Below are positions 1 to 8,517 of a stretch of 64,000 nucleotides of DNA, in pieces. The DNA lies in the NCBI RefSeq assembly GCF_030817475.1, contig NZ_JAUSZJ010000002.1, positions 3,796,626-3,860,625 on the forward strand, written 5' to 3'. The stretch comes from Streptomyces sp. V2I9 (GTDB lineage Bacteria; Actinomycetota; Actinomycetes; Streptomycetales; Streptomycetaceae). The translations under genes were made by a program, and so were the position numbers. Every line of letters starts with the position of its first letter. Position 1 is the first letter of the stretch. The notes under the pieces were generated by a model that saw only the letters and a list, made by a program, of their open reading frames with translations, had not been told where the DNA came from and ran no database searches.

Positions 1-329
1 TCGTCCACCGCGATGTCGGCGGTGACGGCGGGGGCCCGGCCGGACTCCTGGTGTGCGGCGAGGCCGGCCAGCGCGAGGCGCAGATCCCGGTAGCCGGGGT
101 AGCCGAGGAGGCGGGCCGTGCGGACGACCGTGGCCTCGCTGGTGCCCGTGCGCTCGGCGAGGCCGGTGACGGTGAGGGCGGCGCAGCCGGCCGGGTCGCC
201 CGCCACGGCTTCGGCGACCAGCTGCATCGAGCGGGTCATGGAGGGGGCGAGGGTCCGGACCTTGGCGGCCAGCGCCGCCGGAGCGGGTGGGGAGTCGCCG
301 TTGAAACTTTCCTTCACGTCACTGGTCAC
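1..329 (-). CDS. MurR/RpiR family transcriptional regulator, N-terminal part (cut by window edge)
   Basis: The minus-strand frame beginning with GTG at 329 reads as an N-terminal RpiR-type helix-turn-helix domain, with segments such as LAERTGTSEATVVRTARLLGY and a following GYRDLRLAL stretch typical of HTH_6 domains. The C-terminal SIS sugar-phosphate sensor domain would lie outside the window. An in-frame GTG at 317 is an alternative start. A TGAAA-N5-TTTCA palindrome lies just upstream and suggests autoregulation. RpiR-family proteins usually control sugar-phosphate or N-acetylmuramic acid 6-phosphate catabolism; the effector cannot be told from this fragment. Confidence 0.85.
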   Translation of the reverse strand, partial: MTSDVKESFNGDSPPAPAALAAKVRTLAPSMTRSMQLVAEAVAGDPAGCAALTVTGLAERTGTSEATVVRTARLLGYPGYRDLRLALAGLAAHQESGRAPAVTADIAVD

Positions 330-332
330 ATA

Positions 333-347
333 TGAAAGATATTTTCA
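333..347. promoter_or_regulatory. Candidate RpiR operator palindrome
   Basis: TGAAAGATATTTTCA is an inverted repeat with arms TGAAA and TTTCA and a 5-base spacer, 4 bases upstream of the GTG start of the RpiR-family gene. A related GAAA-C-TTTC element sits at 304-312 just inside that gene. Paired GAAA/TTTC operators are known for this family. Assignment to this regulator is by position only. Confidence 0.5.
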
Positions 348-434
348 ACCCCGGGACCCGTCAACCCCTCAGCGGTCTCTACCACTGGCGGAGCCTCCGG
401 CGGATCGTTTCGCGCGCGGGCGCACAATGGGGGC

Positions 435-806
435 ATGGAGCTGAACCCCCTGGAGCAGGCACTGCACACCGCCCGCGCGCTGGTCGTGGCCGATCTGGCG
501 GCGGCCGACGTCGCGGAGGCGGACATCGTCTCGCTGGTCGAGGACGCGGTGACACACCGGCGGTGGTGGGTGGAGCAGTGGCCGGAGGGTGCGGAGTTCG
601 TGGCCGGGCTGATCGCCCAGGACGTCCAGGACGCGCTGCTGGAGCGGTACGGGCGGTGGCCGCTGTGCCCCGCGTGCTCGGCGGAGGAAGAGCCGCACGC
701 GCTGGACGTGGAACCGGAGCTGGGCCCCGACCCGCACTGGGTCTGCACGAAGGCGGCCGTCGCGGTGGCCCCGGTGGGGGCGCTGGGCGAGGTACTGCGG
801 CGGTGA
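435..806 (+). CDS. Conserved hypothetical protein with a CxxC motif
   Basis: A 123-residue acidic, mostly helical protein. It carries a CPAC motif near residue 78 and one further cysteine near residue 104 (WVCTK), which could be part of a small metal site. I do not recognise the family. Its stop codon overlaps the GTG start of the next gene (GTGA, 803-806), so the two are translationally coupled. The divergent RpiR gene is its only upstream neighbour. Confidence 0.75.
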   Translation: MELNPLEQALHTARALVVADLAAADVAEADIVSLVEDAVTHRRWWVEQWPEGAEFVAGLIAQDVQDALLERYGRWPLCPACSAEEEPHALDVEPELGPDPHWVCTKAAVAVAPVGALGEVLRR

Positions 807-1102
807 CGCTCTACATCGACCCGCCCACCTGGCCCGGCCACGGCCGCCTCTGGTCGCACCTGGTCAGCGATGTCTCGTTCGAGGAGCTGCACGCCTTCGC
901 CGCCGCGATCGGCTGTCCGGCGCGCGCCTTCGAGCGCGACCACTACGACGTACCGGAGGCGCACTACGCGGACGCCGTACGGGCCGGGGCGCGGGAGGTC
1001 GGCTCGAAGGAGCTGGTCCGGCGCCTTACGGCCGCCGGGCTGAGGAGGCCGAAGGGGCGTCCGGCACCGGGACAGCCCCACCCGCCGACGCGCTCTTCGT
1101 GA
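803..1102 (+). CDS. DUF4031 domain-containing protein
   Basis: The 99-residue product starts with GTG at 803, overlapping the previous stop by four bases. The opening YIDPPTWPGHGRLWSHLVSD and the later FERDHYDVPEAHY are hallmarks of DUF4031, a short actinobacterial and proteobacterial family of unknown function. Its last 77 bases overlap, tail to tail, the 3' end of the converging MFS gene, so one of the two C-termini may be a recent extension. Coupling to the upstream CxxC gene suggests joint function. Confidence 0.8.
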   Translation: MTLYIDPPTWPGHGRLWSHLVSDVSFEELHAFAAAIGCPARAFERDHYDVPEAHYADAVRAGAREVGSKELVRRLTAAGLRRPKGRPAPGQPHPPTRSS

Positions 1103-2336
1103 CGTCCGCCGCACCCTTCGCGATCAGCCGCGACCGCGACCGGCCGGTGCCGTGGCCGCCCTCGCCGCGCTGGAGGCGCAGGGCCACGCCGACCGCCGCC
1201 AGGGCCAGGGCCGTCATCGCCGCACCCGCCCAGGCCGTGGACGCGAAGCCGAAGTCCAGGTCGATCACCGTGCCGCCGAGCCACGGTCCGCTCGTGTTGC
1301 CCAGGTTGAACGCCGCCGTCGTGGTGGCCCCGGCCAGCGTGGGGGCGGCCCCGGCCACGTTGAACATCCGCGCGTTCAGCGCGGGGGCGGTGAAGAAGGC
1401 GGACAGGCCCAGCAGGAACGCCAGCGCGATGACCACCACCGGGCTGGAGGCGAACAGGGCCAGCGCCACCAGGAACACCGTGGACGCCGCGATGCCGCTC
1501 AGCAGCACTCCGAAGAGGTGCGCGTCCGCGACCCGGCCGCCGACCATCGTGCCGACCAGCGCGCCCACCCCGAACAGGCCGAGAATCCACGGCACCCAGC
1601 CGGACTCCAGCCCCGCCACGTCCGTGAGCAACGGCGCCAGATAGCTGAACGCGCAGAACACGCCACCCGCCGCGAGCGCGGTGACCACGATCGCCAGCCA
1701 GACCTGGCGGTCCCGGTAGATCGCCAGCTCCCGCTTCAGCGCGGGCTTCTTCTCGGGCAGCGGGATGTACGGGATGCGTGTGACGACGCCGACCAGTGCC
1801 ACGGCCGAGGCCGCGCCGACCGCCCAGAACGCCGAACGCCAGCCGAAGTGCTCGCCGAGGAAGGCCCCCAGGGGTACGCCGAGCACGTTCGCCACGGACA
1901 GGCCGCCGATCATCACGGCCATCGCGCGTGCCCGCGCGTTCACCGGGACCATGGCGATGGCCACGGCCGCCCCGACGGCCCAGAACCCCGCACACGCGAG
2001 CGCGCTCAGCACGCGGGAGGCGAAGAGGATCTCGTACGTCGGGGCCAGGGCGCCGGCCACCTGGCCGAGGCCGAACACCGAGATCAGCGCGATCAGCGTG
2101 GTGCGGCGCGGTAGCCGGAGGGTGGCCACGGCCAGCAGCGGGGCGCCGACCACCATGCCGATCGCGAACGCGGATATGAGGAGTCCGGCCTGCGGGATCG
2201 ACACGTCCATGTCGTCCGCGATGGGCGGGAGCAGACCCGACAGCATGAACTCGCTGGTGCCGAGTGCGAAGACCGAGAGGCCGAGAATGTATACGGCCAG
2301 GGGCATGGGGGCGCGGCGTGAGGGAGAGTCGGGCAT
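1026..2336 (-). CDS. MFS transporter, Cmx/CmrA-like drug exporter
   Basis: A 436-residue, 12-helix major facilitator protein. The first helix GLSVFALGTSEFMLSGLLPP, the loop between helices 2 and 3 (LRLPRRTT) and the motif VNARARAMAVMIGGLSVANVLGVPLGAFLG match the DHA1 subgroup that includes chloramphenicol exporters Cmx/CmlR. It probably pumps small hydrophobic drugs outward by proton antiport. The ATG at 2336 is chosen because the protein then starts just before helix 1; the frame stays open upstream but that part is not hydrophobic. The hydrophilic C-terminal tail overlaps the DUF4031 gene. Confidence 0.88.
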   Translation of the reverse strand: MPDSPSRRAPMPLAVYILGLSVFALGTSEFMLSGLLPPIADDMDVSIPQAGLLISAFAIGMVVGAPLLAVATLRLPRRTTLIALISVFGLGQVAGALAPTYEILFASRVLSALACAGFWAVGAAVAIAMVPVNARARAMAVMIGGLSVANVLGVPLGAFLGEHFGWRSAFWAVGAASAVALVGVVTRIPYIPLPEKKPALKRELAIYRDRQVWLAIVVTALAAGGVFCAFSYLAPLLTDVAGLESGWVPWILGLFGVGALVGTMVGGRVADAHLFGVLLSGIAASTVFLVALALFASSPVVVIALAFLLGLSAFFTAPALNARMFNVAGAAPTLAGATTTAAFNLGNTSGPWLGGTVIDLDFGFASTAWAGAAMTALALAAVGVALRLQRGEGGHGTGRSRSRLIAKGAADVTKSASAGGAVPVPDAPSASSARRP

Positions 2337-2665
2337 GACTCGTCCCAACGCCGGGAAACGTTTGCGCATTCCCGGCGTGGGGAGGGCAACGTACCTGTTC
2401 ACACGCCTGTCACGTGGGACACGGGCACCTCGCGCGGACGGCCGGAAGCCACCCGCGCGGCGGGGCCGGAGAGGCAGCCGCGCGGCGGCGGCCGGAGAAG
2501 CACCCGCCACACATACCCGGACGGCCGGGAGTTCCGCGACAGGCCCCCGGCAGGTTCTGCGACAGGCCCCTGGCAAGTTCCGCGGCGGGTGCCACGGCAG
2601 GTTCCGCGGCGGGCTTCACGGCGGGTGCCTCTCCGGCCGCCGACCGCGCGGACCGGGGGCACCGG
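2337..2665. other. Intergenic region with short degenerate repeats
   Basis: No convincing gene. From about 2525 to 2640 the sequence is built of degenerate copies of GGCAGGTTCCGCGRC-like and GGCGGGTGCCACG-like elements, giving a repeat-rich spacer between the start of the MFS gene and the 3' end of the beta-propeller gene. It could form several stem-loops acting as a terminator for the minus-strand beta-propeller unit's upstream side, but none is a clean hairpin. Confidence 0.4.
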
Positions 2666-3910
2666 TCACGCGGGCAGCGCGTGCAGCTTCTTGCCGTGCA
2701 GGGCGAAGACGTGCTTGCCGTCCGTGGCCACCAGCCACGCGTGGTAGTCGCCCGTCCCGTCGTTGAAGGTCCAGCGCAGGGCACCGGTCCTCGCGTCGAT
2801 GGCGTGCACGCCGCCCTCCGGATCGAGGTCGGTGGCCCCGAAGAGCGTGTCCCCCACCCTGACGAACTGCCGGGGCACCTGCACGCTCGCGTCCTGGAGC
2901 GCCGTCGACTGCCAGACCTTCTTCCCGGTCGCCGGTTCGAGGGCCCACAGCGTGCGGCCGCTGTCCGCGATGTACAGCACCCCGTCCACGAGGCTCGGCT
3001 CCCGGAACAGGGAGAACTCCTCCGCCTCCACGGACCACTTCTCGGAGCCGTCCGCCAGCGCGAACGCCTGGAGCCGGGACCCCTGCGGAACGATCACCAG
3101 GTCCTGGTGGACGGCGAACGGCCCGTAGCTCGTCTTCGTCGTCTTGTGCGTCCACACCTGCTTGCCGGTGGCGGTGTCGCGGACCGTGAGGTTCTTCTTG
3201 TAGTCCGTGTAGACGAGATGGCGGCCCTGGACGGCGGCGTGGATGCCGTTCTGCTCGGTGCCGAGGTCGCGCTGCTCCTTCCACGCGACCTTGCCGGTGG
3301 TGCTGTTCAGCGCGGCGATCACGTTGGTGTGGGACGAACCGTCCGCCTCCAGGATCTCCGCGACGACGTACACCTGCTCCGCGTCCACCGCGATGGGCCG
3401 CGGCTGCCGGTACTCCTTGCCGAGGTGGCTGCGCCAGGTCTCCTTGCCCGACCCCGGCACGAAGCCGATCACGCTGCCGTCGTACTTGCCGCTGGCCAGA
3501 TACAGGGTGCCAGCGCCGAGCAGCAGCGGCGCACCGGGCGTCGCCCCCTCGGTCAGCGACCACCGCTCCTCGCCGGTCGCCCCGGCGAGCGCGGCCAGCG
3601 GGTCGCCGCTTGCGATCACCACACCGTCCACGGCGACGAGCTCGTCGTTGTCCCCGTACGTCTGCGCCGAGGTGGTCTTCGTCCAGAGCGGTGCGGGGGC
3701 CTTGCCGTCCTGCCCGCCCTTGTCCCCCTTGCCGTCCTGCGGGGAAGAGCCGCGCGGAGACGGCACGCTGCCCTCGCCGCCGGTCGCCGACTCGTCCTCG
3801 CAGGCGGTCAGACCGGCCCCGAGCACCGCCATCGTGAGCCCGCCCCCGGCCAGCCGCAGTACGCGCCGCCGGGAAGTCCTGCCGGCCGTCGTACCGAGTC
3901 CCTTGGACAT
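2666..3910 (-). CDS. PQQ-binding-like beta-propeller lipoprotein
   Basis: The 414-residue protein has a twin-arginine-like start (SRRRVLRLAGGG, residues 13-24) running into a lipobox LTAC with the lipidated cysteine at 37, then an acidic linker. The rest is a series of about 40-residue WD/PQQ-like blades: repeated units such as GEERWSLTEG, GKETWRSHLG, GKVAWKEQRD, GKQVWTHK, GSEKWSVEA, GKKVWQST and GALRWTFND. These fold into a cell-surface propeller like BamB or the sensor domains of Streptomyces serine/threonine kinases, but no kinase is present. Likely a Tat-exported, membrane-anchored protein; ligand unknown. Confidence 0.88.
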   Translation of the reverse strand: MSKGLGTTAGRTSRRRVLRLAGGGLTMAVLGAGLTACEDESATGGEGSVPSPRGSSPQDGKGDKGGQDGKAPAPLWTKTTSAQTYGDNDELVAVDGVVIASGDPLAALAGATGEERWSLTEGATPGAPLLLGAGTLYLASGKYDGSVIGFVPGSGKETWRSHLGKEYRQPRPIAVDAEQVYVVAEILEADGSSHTNVIAALNSTTGKVAWKEQRDLGTEQNGIHAAVQGRHLVYTDYKKNLTVRDTATGKQVWTHKTTKTSYGPFAVHQDLVIVPQGSRLQAFALADGSEKWSVEAEEFSLFREPSLVDGVLYIADSGRTLWALEPATGKKVWQSTALQDASVQVPRQFVRVGDTLFGATDLDPEGGVHAIDARTGALRWTFNDGTGDYHAWLVATDGKHVFALHGKKLHALPA

Positions 3911-4228
3911 GTCGCCTTACCCCCGTGGAGTTGTTCGGAGCGGAAAGATCGGCGGATCGCCGTCGCAGAAGGCGTGTGCATCTGCGATGCGAGACGTTAA
4001 CCTCCGGCGTCCTCCACCGGTCGGGCCAGGGCATGACCGGGACGACACCGTGAACGAAACGGAACATTTGCGAAGACACGTTGACGGCCGGCGGAGGAGC
4101 GCCCGAGGCGGGGCAGGAGGGACGGAGCCGGGAGCGGTCGGGGACGGACGGAGGCGGGGCGACCGGCCGGCAGCGTCGAGCCGGCCGGGCAGCCGGGACG
4201 TACGAGGGCAGCTCGGCCGGTCAGCCGG
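3911..4228. other. Intergenic region with two inverted repeats
   Basis: No gene is seen. The region contains the promoter of the beta-propeller gene. GCATCTGCGATGC at 3978-3990 is a perfect 5-base-arm inverted repeat about 70 bases upstream of that gene and may be an operator. CCGGCCGG-N10-CCGGCCGG at 4163-4188 lies downstream of the HD-domain gene on the minus strand and could end its transcript. Confidence 0.35.
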
Positions 4229-4948
4229 TCAGCCGGAGGCGGACGAGGACAGCAGCTCCAGTTCCGTCGCCAGGTTGTGCCGGGCCCGCGCCTCCCACTC
4301 CGCCGCGCCGTACGGGGTACGGAACAGCCGGGGCAGACCGAGGAGTTGCCGCAGCACCGCCGCCCGGCCCTCCCGGAAGGCGTCGTCCGGGACGAAGCCG
4401 TACTCCTCCCGGACGCGGGCCGCGTACGCCCCGTACTCCTGCGGCCCGCCCGCCAGGACCGCCAGGTCCGCGTCGCACAGCACCTCGCCGTTGCGGTCGC
4501 CGTCCGCCGGGTCGTGCGTGACGGTGAGCCGGACCAGCCGGGCCACCTCTGCCGTCACCGCGTCCGGCACCCCCGCCTCGGGCAGCGCGCGTTCGGCCAG
4601 GGCGGCGCTGCGCTCCTCGTTCTCGCTGCGGTCGGGCCGGTACACCGCGTCGTGGAACCAGGCGGCGAGCCGTACCGCCTCCACGTCCTCGGCGTGGTCG
4701 GCCAGCGTGTCGACGTGGTCCAGGACCGCCCGCAGGTGGGCGGTCGTGTGGTACCGGCGCTGCGGCTCGGCCCAGCGGGCGAGCAGGTTGTCGGCGTACG
4801 GCAGCGGATCGGGGCCGCCCGCCCCGGCGCGCGCGGCCAGCAGCGTGTCGTGCCAGCGGTCCCGGAGCCCGGTTTCGGTGCTGGTGCCGGTGTTGGTGCC
4901 GACACCGGCGTTCCGCGGCGGGTGGGGGCGGTGGCTGTGGTCCGTCAT
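4229..4948 (-). CDS. HD-domain metal-dependent phosphohydrolase
   Basis: A 239-residue protein with a spaced HD-domain signature: RRYHTTAHL (His), AAWFHDAVY (His-Asp) and VLCDADLAVL (final Asp), the pattern of the COG4339 predicted metal-dependent HD hydrolases. These are soluble enzymes acting on nucleotide or phosphate monoester substrates; the true substrate is unknown. The first 30 residues contain a low-complexity NTGTSTETG segment. It stands alone, divergent from pxpABC. Confidence 0.85.
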   Translation of the reverse strand: MTDHSHRPHPPRNAGVGTNTGTSTETGLRDRWHDTLLAARAGAGGPDPLPYADNLLARWAEPQRRYHTTAHLRAVLDHVDTLADHAEDVEAVRLAAWFHDAVYRPDRSENEERSAALAERALPEAGVPDAVTAEVARLVRLTVTHDPADGDRNGEVLCDADLAVLAGGPQEYGAYAARVREEYGFVPDDAFREGRAAVLRQLLGLPRLFRTPYGAAEWEARARHNLATELELLSSSASG

Positions 4949-5079
4949 GGAGCGACTCTAGGACGTGGGCGGTGCGCGGACGGGTGCGCGCGGGAGGCAG
5001 CCGGGGTACGGGCCCGGGGCTTCCACCCTCCGGACCGGCCCTTGTCGCCCGGCCCGGACGGTCATACCGTGCGCCCGTG

Positions 5080-5832
5080 ATGATGGATCTCAACGCGGAC
5101 CTCGGCGAGGGCTTCGGCCGCTGGACCCTGACCGATGACGATGCCCTCCTGACCGTCGTCACCAGCGCCAACGTGGCCTGCGGCTTCCACGCCGGCGACG
5201 CCTCCGTGATGCGGCGGGTCTGCGACGCGGCGGCGGCCGGCGGGGTACGGATCGGGGCGCAGGTCTCCTATCGGGACCTGGCCGGGTTCGGACGCCGCGC
5301 GATGGACGTGCCGGCCGCCGAGCTGACCGCCGAGATCGCTTACCAGATAGGTGCGTTGAGGGTCTTCGCGGAGGCCGCCGGCTCCGCCGTCTCGTACGTC
5401 AAACCGCACGGCGCGCTCTACAACCGGACGGTCTGGGACGACGACCAGGCCGCCGCCGTCGTCGCGGGCGTCCGCCTCGCGGGCGGTGCCCCTGCCGTGC
5501 TCGGCCTGCCCGGCTCCCGGCTGCTCGCCCACGCGGCCGAGGCCCGGCTGGCCGCCGTGGAGGAGGCGTTCGCCGATCGCGCGTACACCCCGCAGGGCAC
5601 CCTCGTACCGCGCGGCGAACCGGGCGCGGTGGTGCACGATCCGGACGACGTCGTACGCCGGAGCGTCGGGATGGCCGTGAAGCAGGAGGTGACCGGGGCG
5701 GACGGCAGCCGCGTGCCGGTCGTCGCGCGCTCGCTCTGCGTCCACGGGGACACTCCGGGCGCGGCGGACCTCGCCCGCCGGGTGCGGGCCGCACTGGAGG
5801 AAGCGGGCGTTGCGATACGGGCGTTCACATGA
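5080..5832 (+). CDS. pxpA: 5-oxoprolinase subunit PxpA (LamB/YcsF family)
   Basis: The start MMDLNADLGEGFGRW, followed by SANVACGFHAGD and VKPHGALYN, is diagnostic of LamB/YcsF proteins. PxpA, with PxpB and PxpC, hydrolyses 5-oxo-L-proline to glutamate with ATP, removing a by-product of glutamine cyclisation. Length (250 aa) is normal. GTG at 5077, ATG at 5080 and ATG at 5083 are all possible starts; no strong ribosome site decides. Its stop codon overlaps the start of pxpB (ATGA, 5829-5832), the first link of a three-gene coupled operon. Confidence 0.93.
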   Translation: MMDLNADLGEGFGRWTLTDDDALLTVVTSANVACGFHAGDASVMRRVCDAAAAGGVRIGAQVSYRDLAGFGRRAMDVPAAELTAEIAYQIGALRVFAEAAGSAVSYVKPHGALYNRTVWDDDQAAAVVAGVRLAGGAPAVLGLPGSRLLAHAAEARLAAVEEAFADRAYTPQGTLVPRGEPGAVVHDPDDVVRRSVGMAVKQEVTGADGSRVPVVARSLCVHGDTPGAADLARRVRAALEEAGVAIRAFT

Positions 5833-6695
5833 ACGGGCACCGCGCAACGGGTGGTGACGCGAACGCCCCAGCCGCCGGTCCCGGCCCTCGCGCGCCCGGT
5901 GCGCGTGCGCGGCGGATACGCGTGCTGCCCGCCGGGCCGCACGCGCTCCTCGTCGAACTGAACGATGGCGAGCACGCCGAGGCGTTCCACGCCGAGCTGA
6001 TCCGCCGTCGCGCGCGTGGTGAGCTGCCCGCCGTGCGCGACATCGTCCCGGCCGCCCGCACCGTCCTGCTCGATGGGATCACGGACCGTGCTGCCGAAGC
6101 CGAAGCCGAAGCCGAAGCCGCAGCCGCAGCCGGGCCCTGGTCCGGGGGCATCTCTGGGGCCCGCGACCGGTTGGCGCGGGACCTCGCCTCGTGGCGGGTG
6201 GAGGCGGTGCCCCGCGCGGACCGCGAACCGGTGGAGATCCCCGTCATCTACGACGGTCCCGACCTCGACGAGGTCGCCGCGCTCTGGGGCGTCGGGCCCG
6301 ACGCGGTGGGCGCGCTGCACTCCCGTACCGCGTTCCGGGTGGCGTTCTGCGGGTTCGCCCCCGGCTTCGGCTATCTCGCGGGGCTGCCCGAGCGGCTGCA
6401 CGTGCCCCGGCGCACCACCCCGCGCACGCGGGTCCCGGCCGGGGCGGTGGCGCTCGCCGGGCCCTACACGGGGGTCTACCCGCGGGTGTCGCCCGGCGGC
6501 TGGCAGCTCATCGGGCGGATGCCGGACCCGTCGGGCCTGTGGGACCCGGCCCGCGAACCGGCGGCGCTGCTCGGGCCGGGGACGCCGGTCAGGTTCGTAC
6601 CGGTGGGGGCGGACGGCGGCACGGTCCCGGTGCCGGAACCCCGCGCGGGTACGACGCCGACGCCCCGCGCGAACGGCCGCCGGGCGGGCGCATGA
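5829..6695 (+). CDS. pxpB: 5-oxoprolinase subunit PxpB (KipI-like)
   Basis: The 288-residue protein contains KipI/PxpB landmarks: VEIPVIYDGPDLDEVA, FRVAFCGFAPGFGYLAGLPE and ARTRVPAGAVALAGPYTGVYP-type sequence (residues about 150-235). It forms the catalytic ATP-dependent complex with PxpC. Compared with the usual 200-240 residues it is long: an N-terminal low-complexity leader and an EAEAEAEAAAAAG insertion near residue 90, encoded by a gccgaa/gccgca triplet repeat at about 6096-6133. Coupled to both neighbours by 4-base overlaps. Confidence 0.92.
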   Translation: MNGHRATGGDANAPAAGPGPRAPGARARRIRVLPAGPHALLVELNDGEHAEAFHAELIRRRARGELPAVRDIVPAARTVLLDGITDRAAEAEAEAEAAAAAGPWSGGISGARDRLARDLASWRVEAVPRADREPVEIPVIYDGPDLDEVAALWGVGPDAVGALHSRTAFRVAFCGFAPGFGYLAGLPERLHVPRRTTPRTRVPAGAVALAGPYTGVYPRVSPGGWQLIGRMPDPSGLWDPAREPAALLGPGTPVRFVPVGADGGTVPVPEPRAGTTPTPRANGRRAGA

Positions 6696-7567
6696 CGTCA
6701 ACCGCCGCGTACCGCCTGCACGTTGTCCGTCCCGGCGCGCTGACCACCGTGCAGGACGCGGGACGTACCGGCTGGGCGCACCTGGGGGTCGGGCGGGCCG
6801 GGGCGCTGGACGCGCCCGCCGCCCGGCTGGCCAACCGGCTGGTCGGCAATCCGCCGGACGCAGCCGTCCTGGAGACCACGCTCACCGGGTGCGCGGTCCG
6901 CCCGGACGGGACGGTCGTGGCCGTCGTCGGCGGGGCGGGCTGTCCGGTGACGGTGGACGGACGGCCGGTGGCGTGGGGCGCGCCGGTACGGGTGCCGGCC
7001 GGTGCGGTGCTGGAGGCGGGCCCTGCCGCCACCGGTCTCCGGAGCTACCTGGCGTTCGCGGGCGGGCTGGTGCCGGACGCGGTGCTGGGCAGCCGTTCGG
7101 CAGACGTCCTCTCGGGGCTCGGGCCCGCCCCGCTGAGCGAGGGGGACACCGTTCCCCTGGGTGACCCGGCGGGGTGCGTACCGTCGCCCGCGGCCGGACC
7201 CGTCCCCTGGCCGGGGGCCCCGGCCGAACTGGTGCTGCCGGTCCATCCCGGGCCCCGCCACCACTGGTTCACCGCGTCCGCCCTCCGCACCCTCCTCACC
7301 TCCGGCTACCGGGTCTCGCCGGACAGCAACCGCATCGGCCTGCGCACGGAGGGACCCGCGCTGGAACGGTCGCGTACGGAGGAACTGCCGAGCGAGGGCG
7401 TCGTGTTGGGCGCGGTCCAGGTCCCCCCGGACGGGCGGCCCGTCGTCTTCCTCCACGACCATCCGACGACCGGCGGCTACCCGGTCGTCGGCGTGGTCCC
7501 CGAACACGCCCTCGCCGGGGCCGCGCAGGCGGTGCCGGGGACCCGGCTGCGGTTCGTCCGGGCCTGA
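6692..7567 (+). CDS. pxpC: 5-oxoprolinase subunit PxpC (biotin-dependent carboxyltransferase-like, KipA)
   Basis: ATG at 6692 overlaps the pxpB stop. The 291-residue product has the KipA/PxpC signatures: VVRPGALTTVQDAGRTGWAH at the start, GALDAPAARLANRLVGN, and the C-terminal DSNRIGLRTEG and DHPTTGGYPVVGVV. It pairs with PxpB. The operon pxpA-pxpB-pxpC is complete and in the usual order, so the organism should be able to recycle 5-oxoproline. Confidence 0.93.
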   Translation: MTSTAAYRLHVVRPGALTTVQDAGRTGWAHLGVGRAGALDAPAARLANRLVGNPPDAAVLETTLTGCAVRPDGTVVAVVGGAGCPVTVDGRPVAWGAPVRVPAGAVLEAGPAATGLRSYLAFAGGLVPDAVLGSRSADVLSGLGPAPLSEGDTVPLGDPAGCVPSPAAGPVPWPGAPAELVLPVHPGPRHHWFTASALRTLLTSGYRVSPDSNRIGLRTEGPALERSRTEELPSEGVVLGAVQVPPDGRPVVFLHDHPTTGGYPVVGVVPEHALAGAAQAVPGTRLRFVRA

Positions 7568-7762
7568 GCCCGTCCGCCGGGCCACGTGCCGTTCCGGCCG
7601 GTCCCCCGGTGGCCGGGGCGTGGGCCGGGGGGCCCGAGACACCGCGCGAAGGGCCGTCCAGGAGCGGCCCCGTGACCTGCCGCCTCACCGGTGGGGCCCG
7701 CTCCCACCCGGTGCGGCGGCCGGCCGTGGATCAGACGTGCCGCGGAGGGCGCGACGGCGCGA

Positions 7763-8197
7763 TCAGCAGCAGTTGGGGAAGTCCCAGTTCTGCCAGTCCA
7801 AGCCGATGTCGTAGCGCGTCTTGCCCACGAAAGCGCCGTTGCTGTTCGTGAGGTGGACGGTCGTGCGGAACTGGTTCGACGTCTGCGTGTCCGTCACCTT
7901 GATGGGGCTCGCCGCACTGGCCTTGCCGTACGGGTCGGGCTTGCCCATGGACGTCCAACGGCTCCAACTGCCGTTCGTGGTCCAGCGCGTCCACACCGCG
8001 TAGTCGGTGCCGACGAAGTACTGCTCGTCCTCGCCGTTCGGCAGGTCGTGCTTGGTCACGCCGTACTTGCATATGTACTTGCCGTTGCCACCGGCTGTGC
8101 AGATGTCGGCGGCCTGGGCCGGCGTGATGGACACGGCCAGCCCCGCCATGGCGGCGACGGTGACGACGGCGGCCTTGATTTTCTTCACCCTGTGCAT
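7763..8197 (-). CDS. Small secreted protein of unknown function
   Basis: The ATG at 8197 is chosen because GGAGAAC lies 7-8 bases ahead of it. The 144-residue product has a Sec signal: basic MHRVKKIK, a hydrophobic run AAVVTVAAMAGLAVS and an AQA-A cleavage site near residue 30. The mature part has cysteines in ICTAGGNGKYICKYG and at the end (FPNCC), consistent with disulfides, and is rich in Trp, Thr and Tyr. I do not recognise a domain. It stands alone between pxpC and copA on the minus strand. Confidence 0.82.
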   Translation of the reverse strand: MHRVKKIKAAVVTVAAMAGLAVSITPAQAADICTAGGNGKYICKYGVTKHDLPNGEDEQYFVGTDYAVWTRWTTNGSWSRWTSMGKPDPYGKASAASPIKVTDTQTSNQFRTTVHLTNSNGAFVGKTRYDIGLDWQNWDFPNCC

Positions 8198-8460
8198 CCT
8201 GTTCTCCGACGTACCCGCGCGGACCGGCCAGTTCCAGGCCCGGCGGTGACTCGCTGTCACCCTAATGGCTGCCGGAGAACGGTCTCGCGTCTCCCGCTCG
8301 GTCCCGAACCACCGCCGGGTTCGGGCTTCGCCCCGCTACCAGTAGGGCGTCGAGCCGGTGGGAGAGGCGGCGGAAGACCTCATGGTCCGGCGTGAGTTCA
8401 CCGTCCGTTCAACAGATGGTGACGAACACCGGACATGCCCGGTCTCCGTGCGCACACACG

Positions 8461-8493
8461 AGCGCGGCGGGACCTCGACGGTCCCGCCGCGCT
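8461..8493 (-). terminator. Rho-independent-type hairpin after copA
   Basis: A perfect 14-base stem (8461-8474 with 8480-8493) closes a 5-base loop, 25 bases downstream of the copA stop on the minus strand. As usual in Streptomyces there is no long U tract. Confidence 0.7.
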
Positions 8494-8517
8494 CCGACTC
8501 CGTATGCCGGGCCGGTC

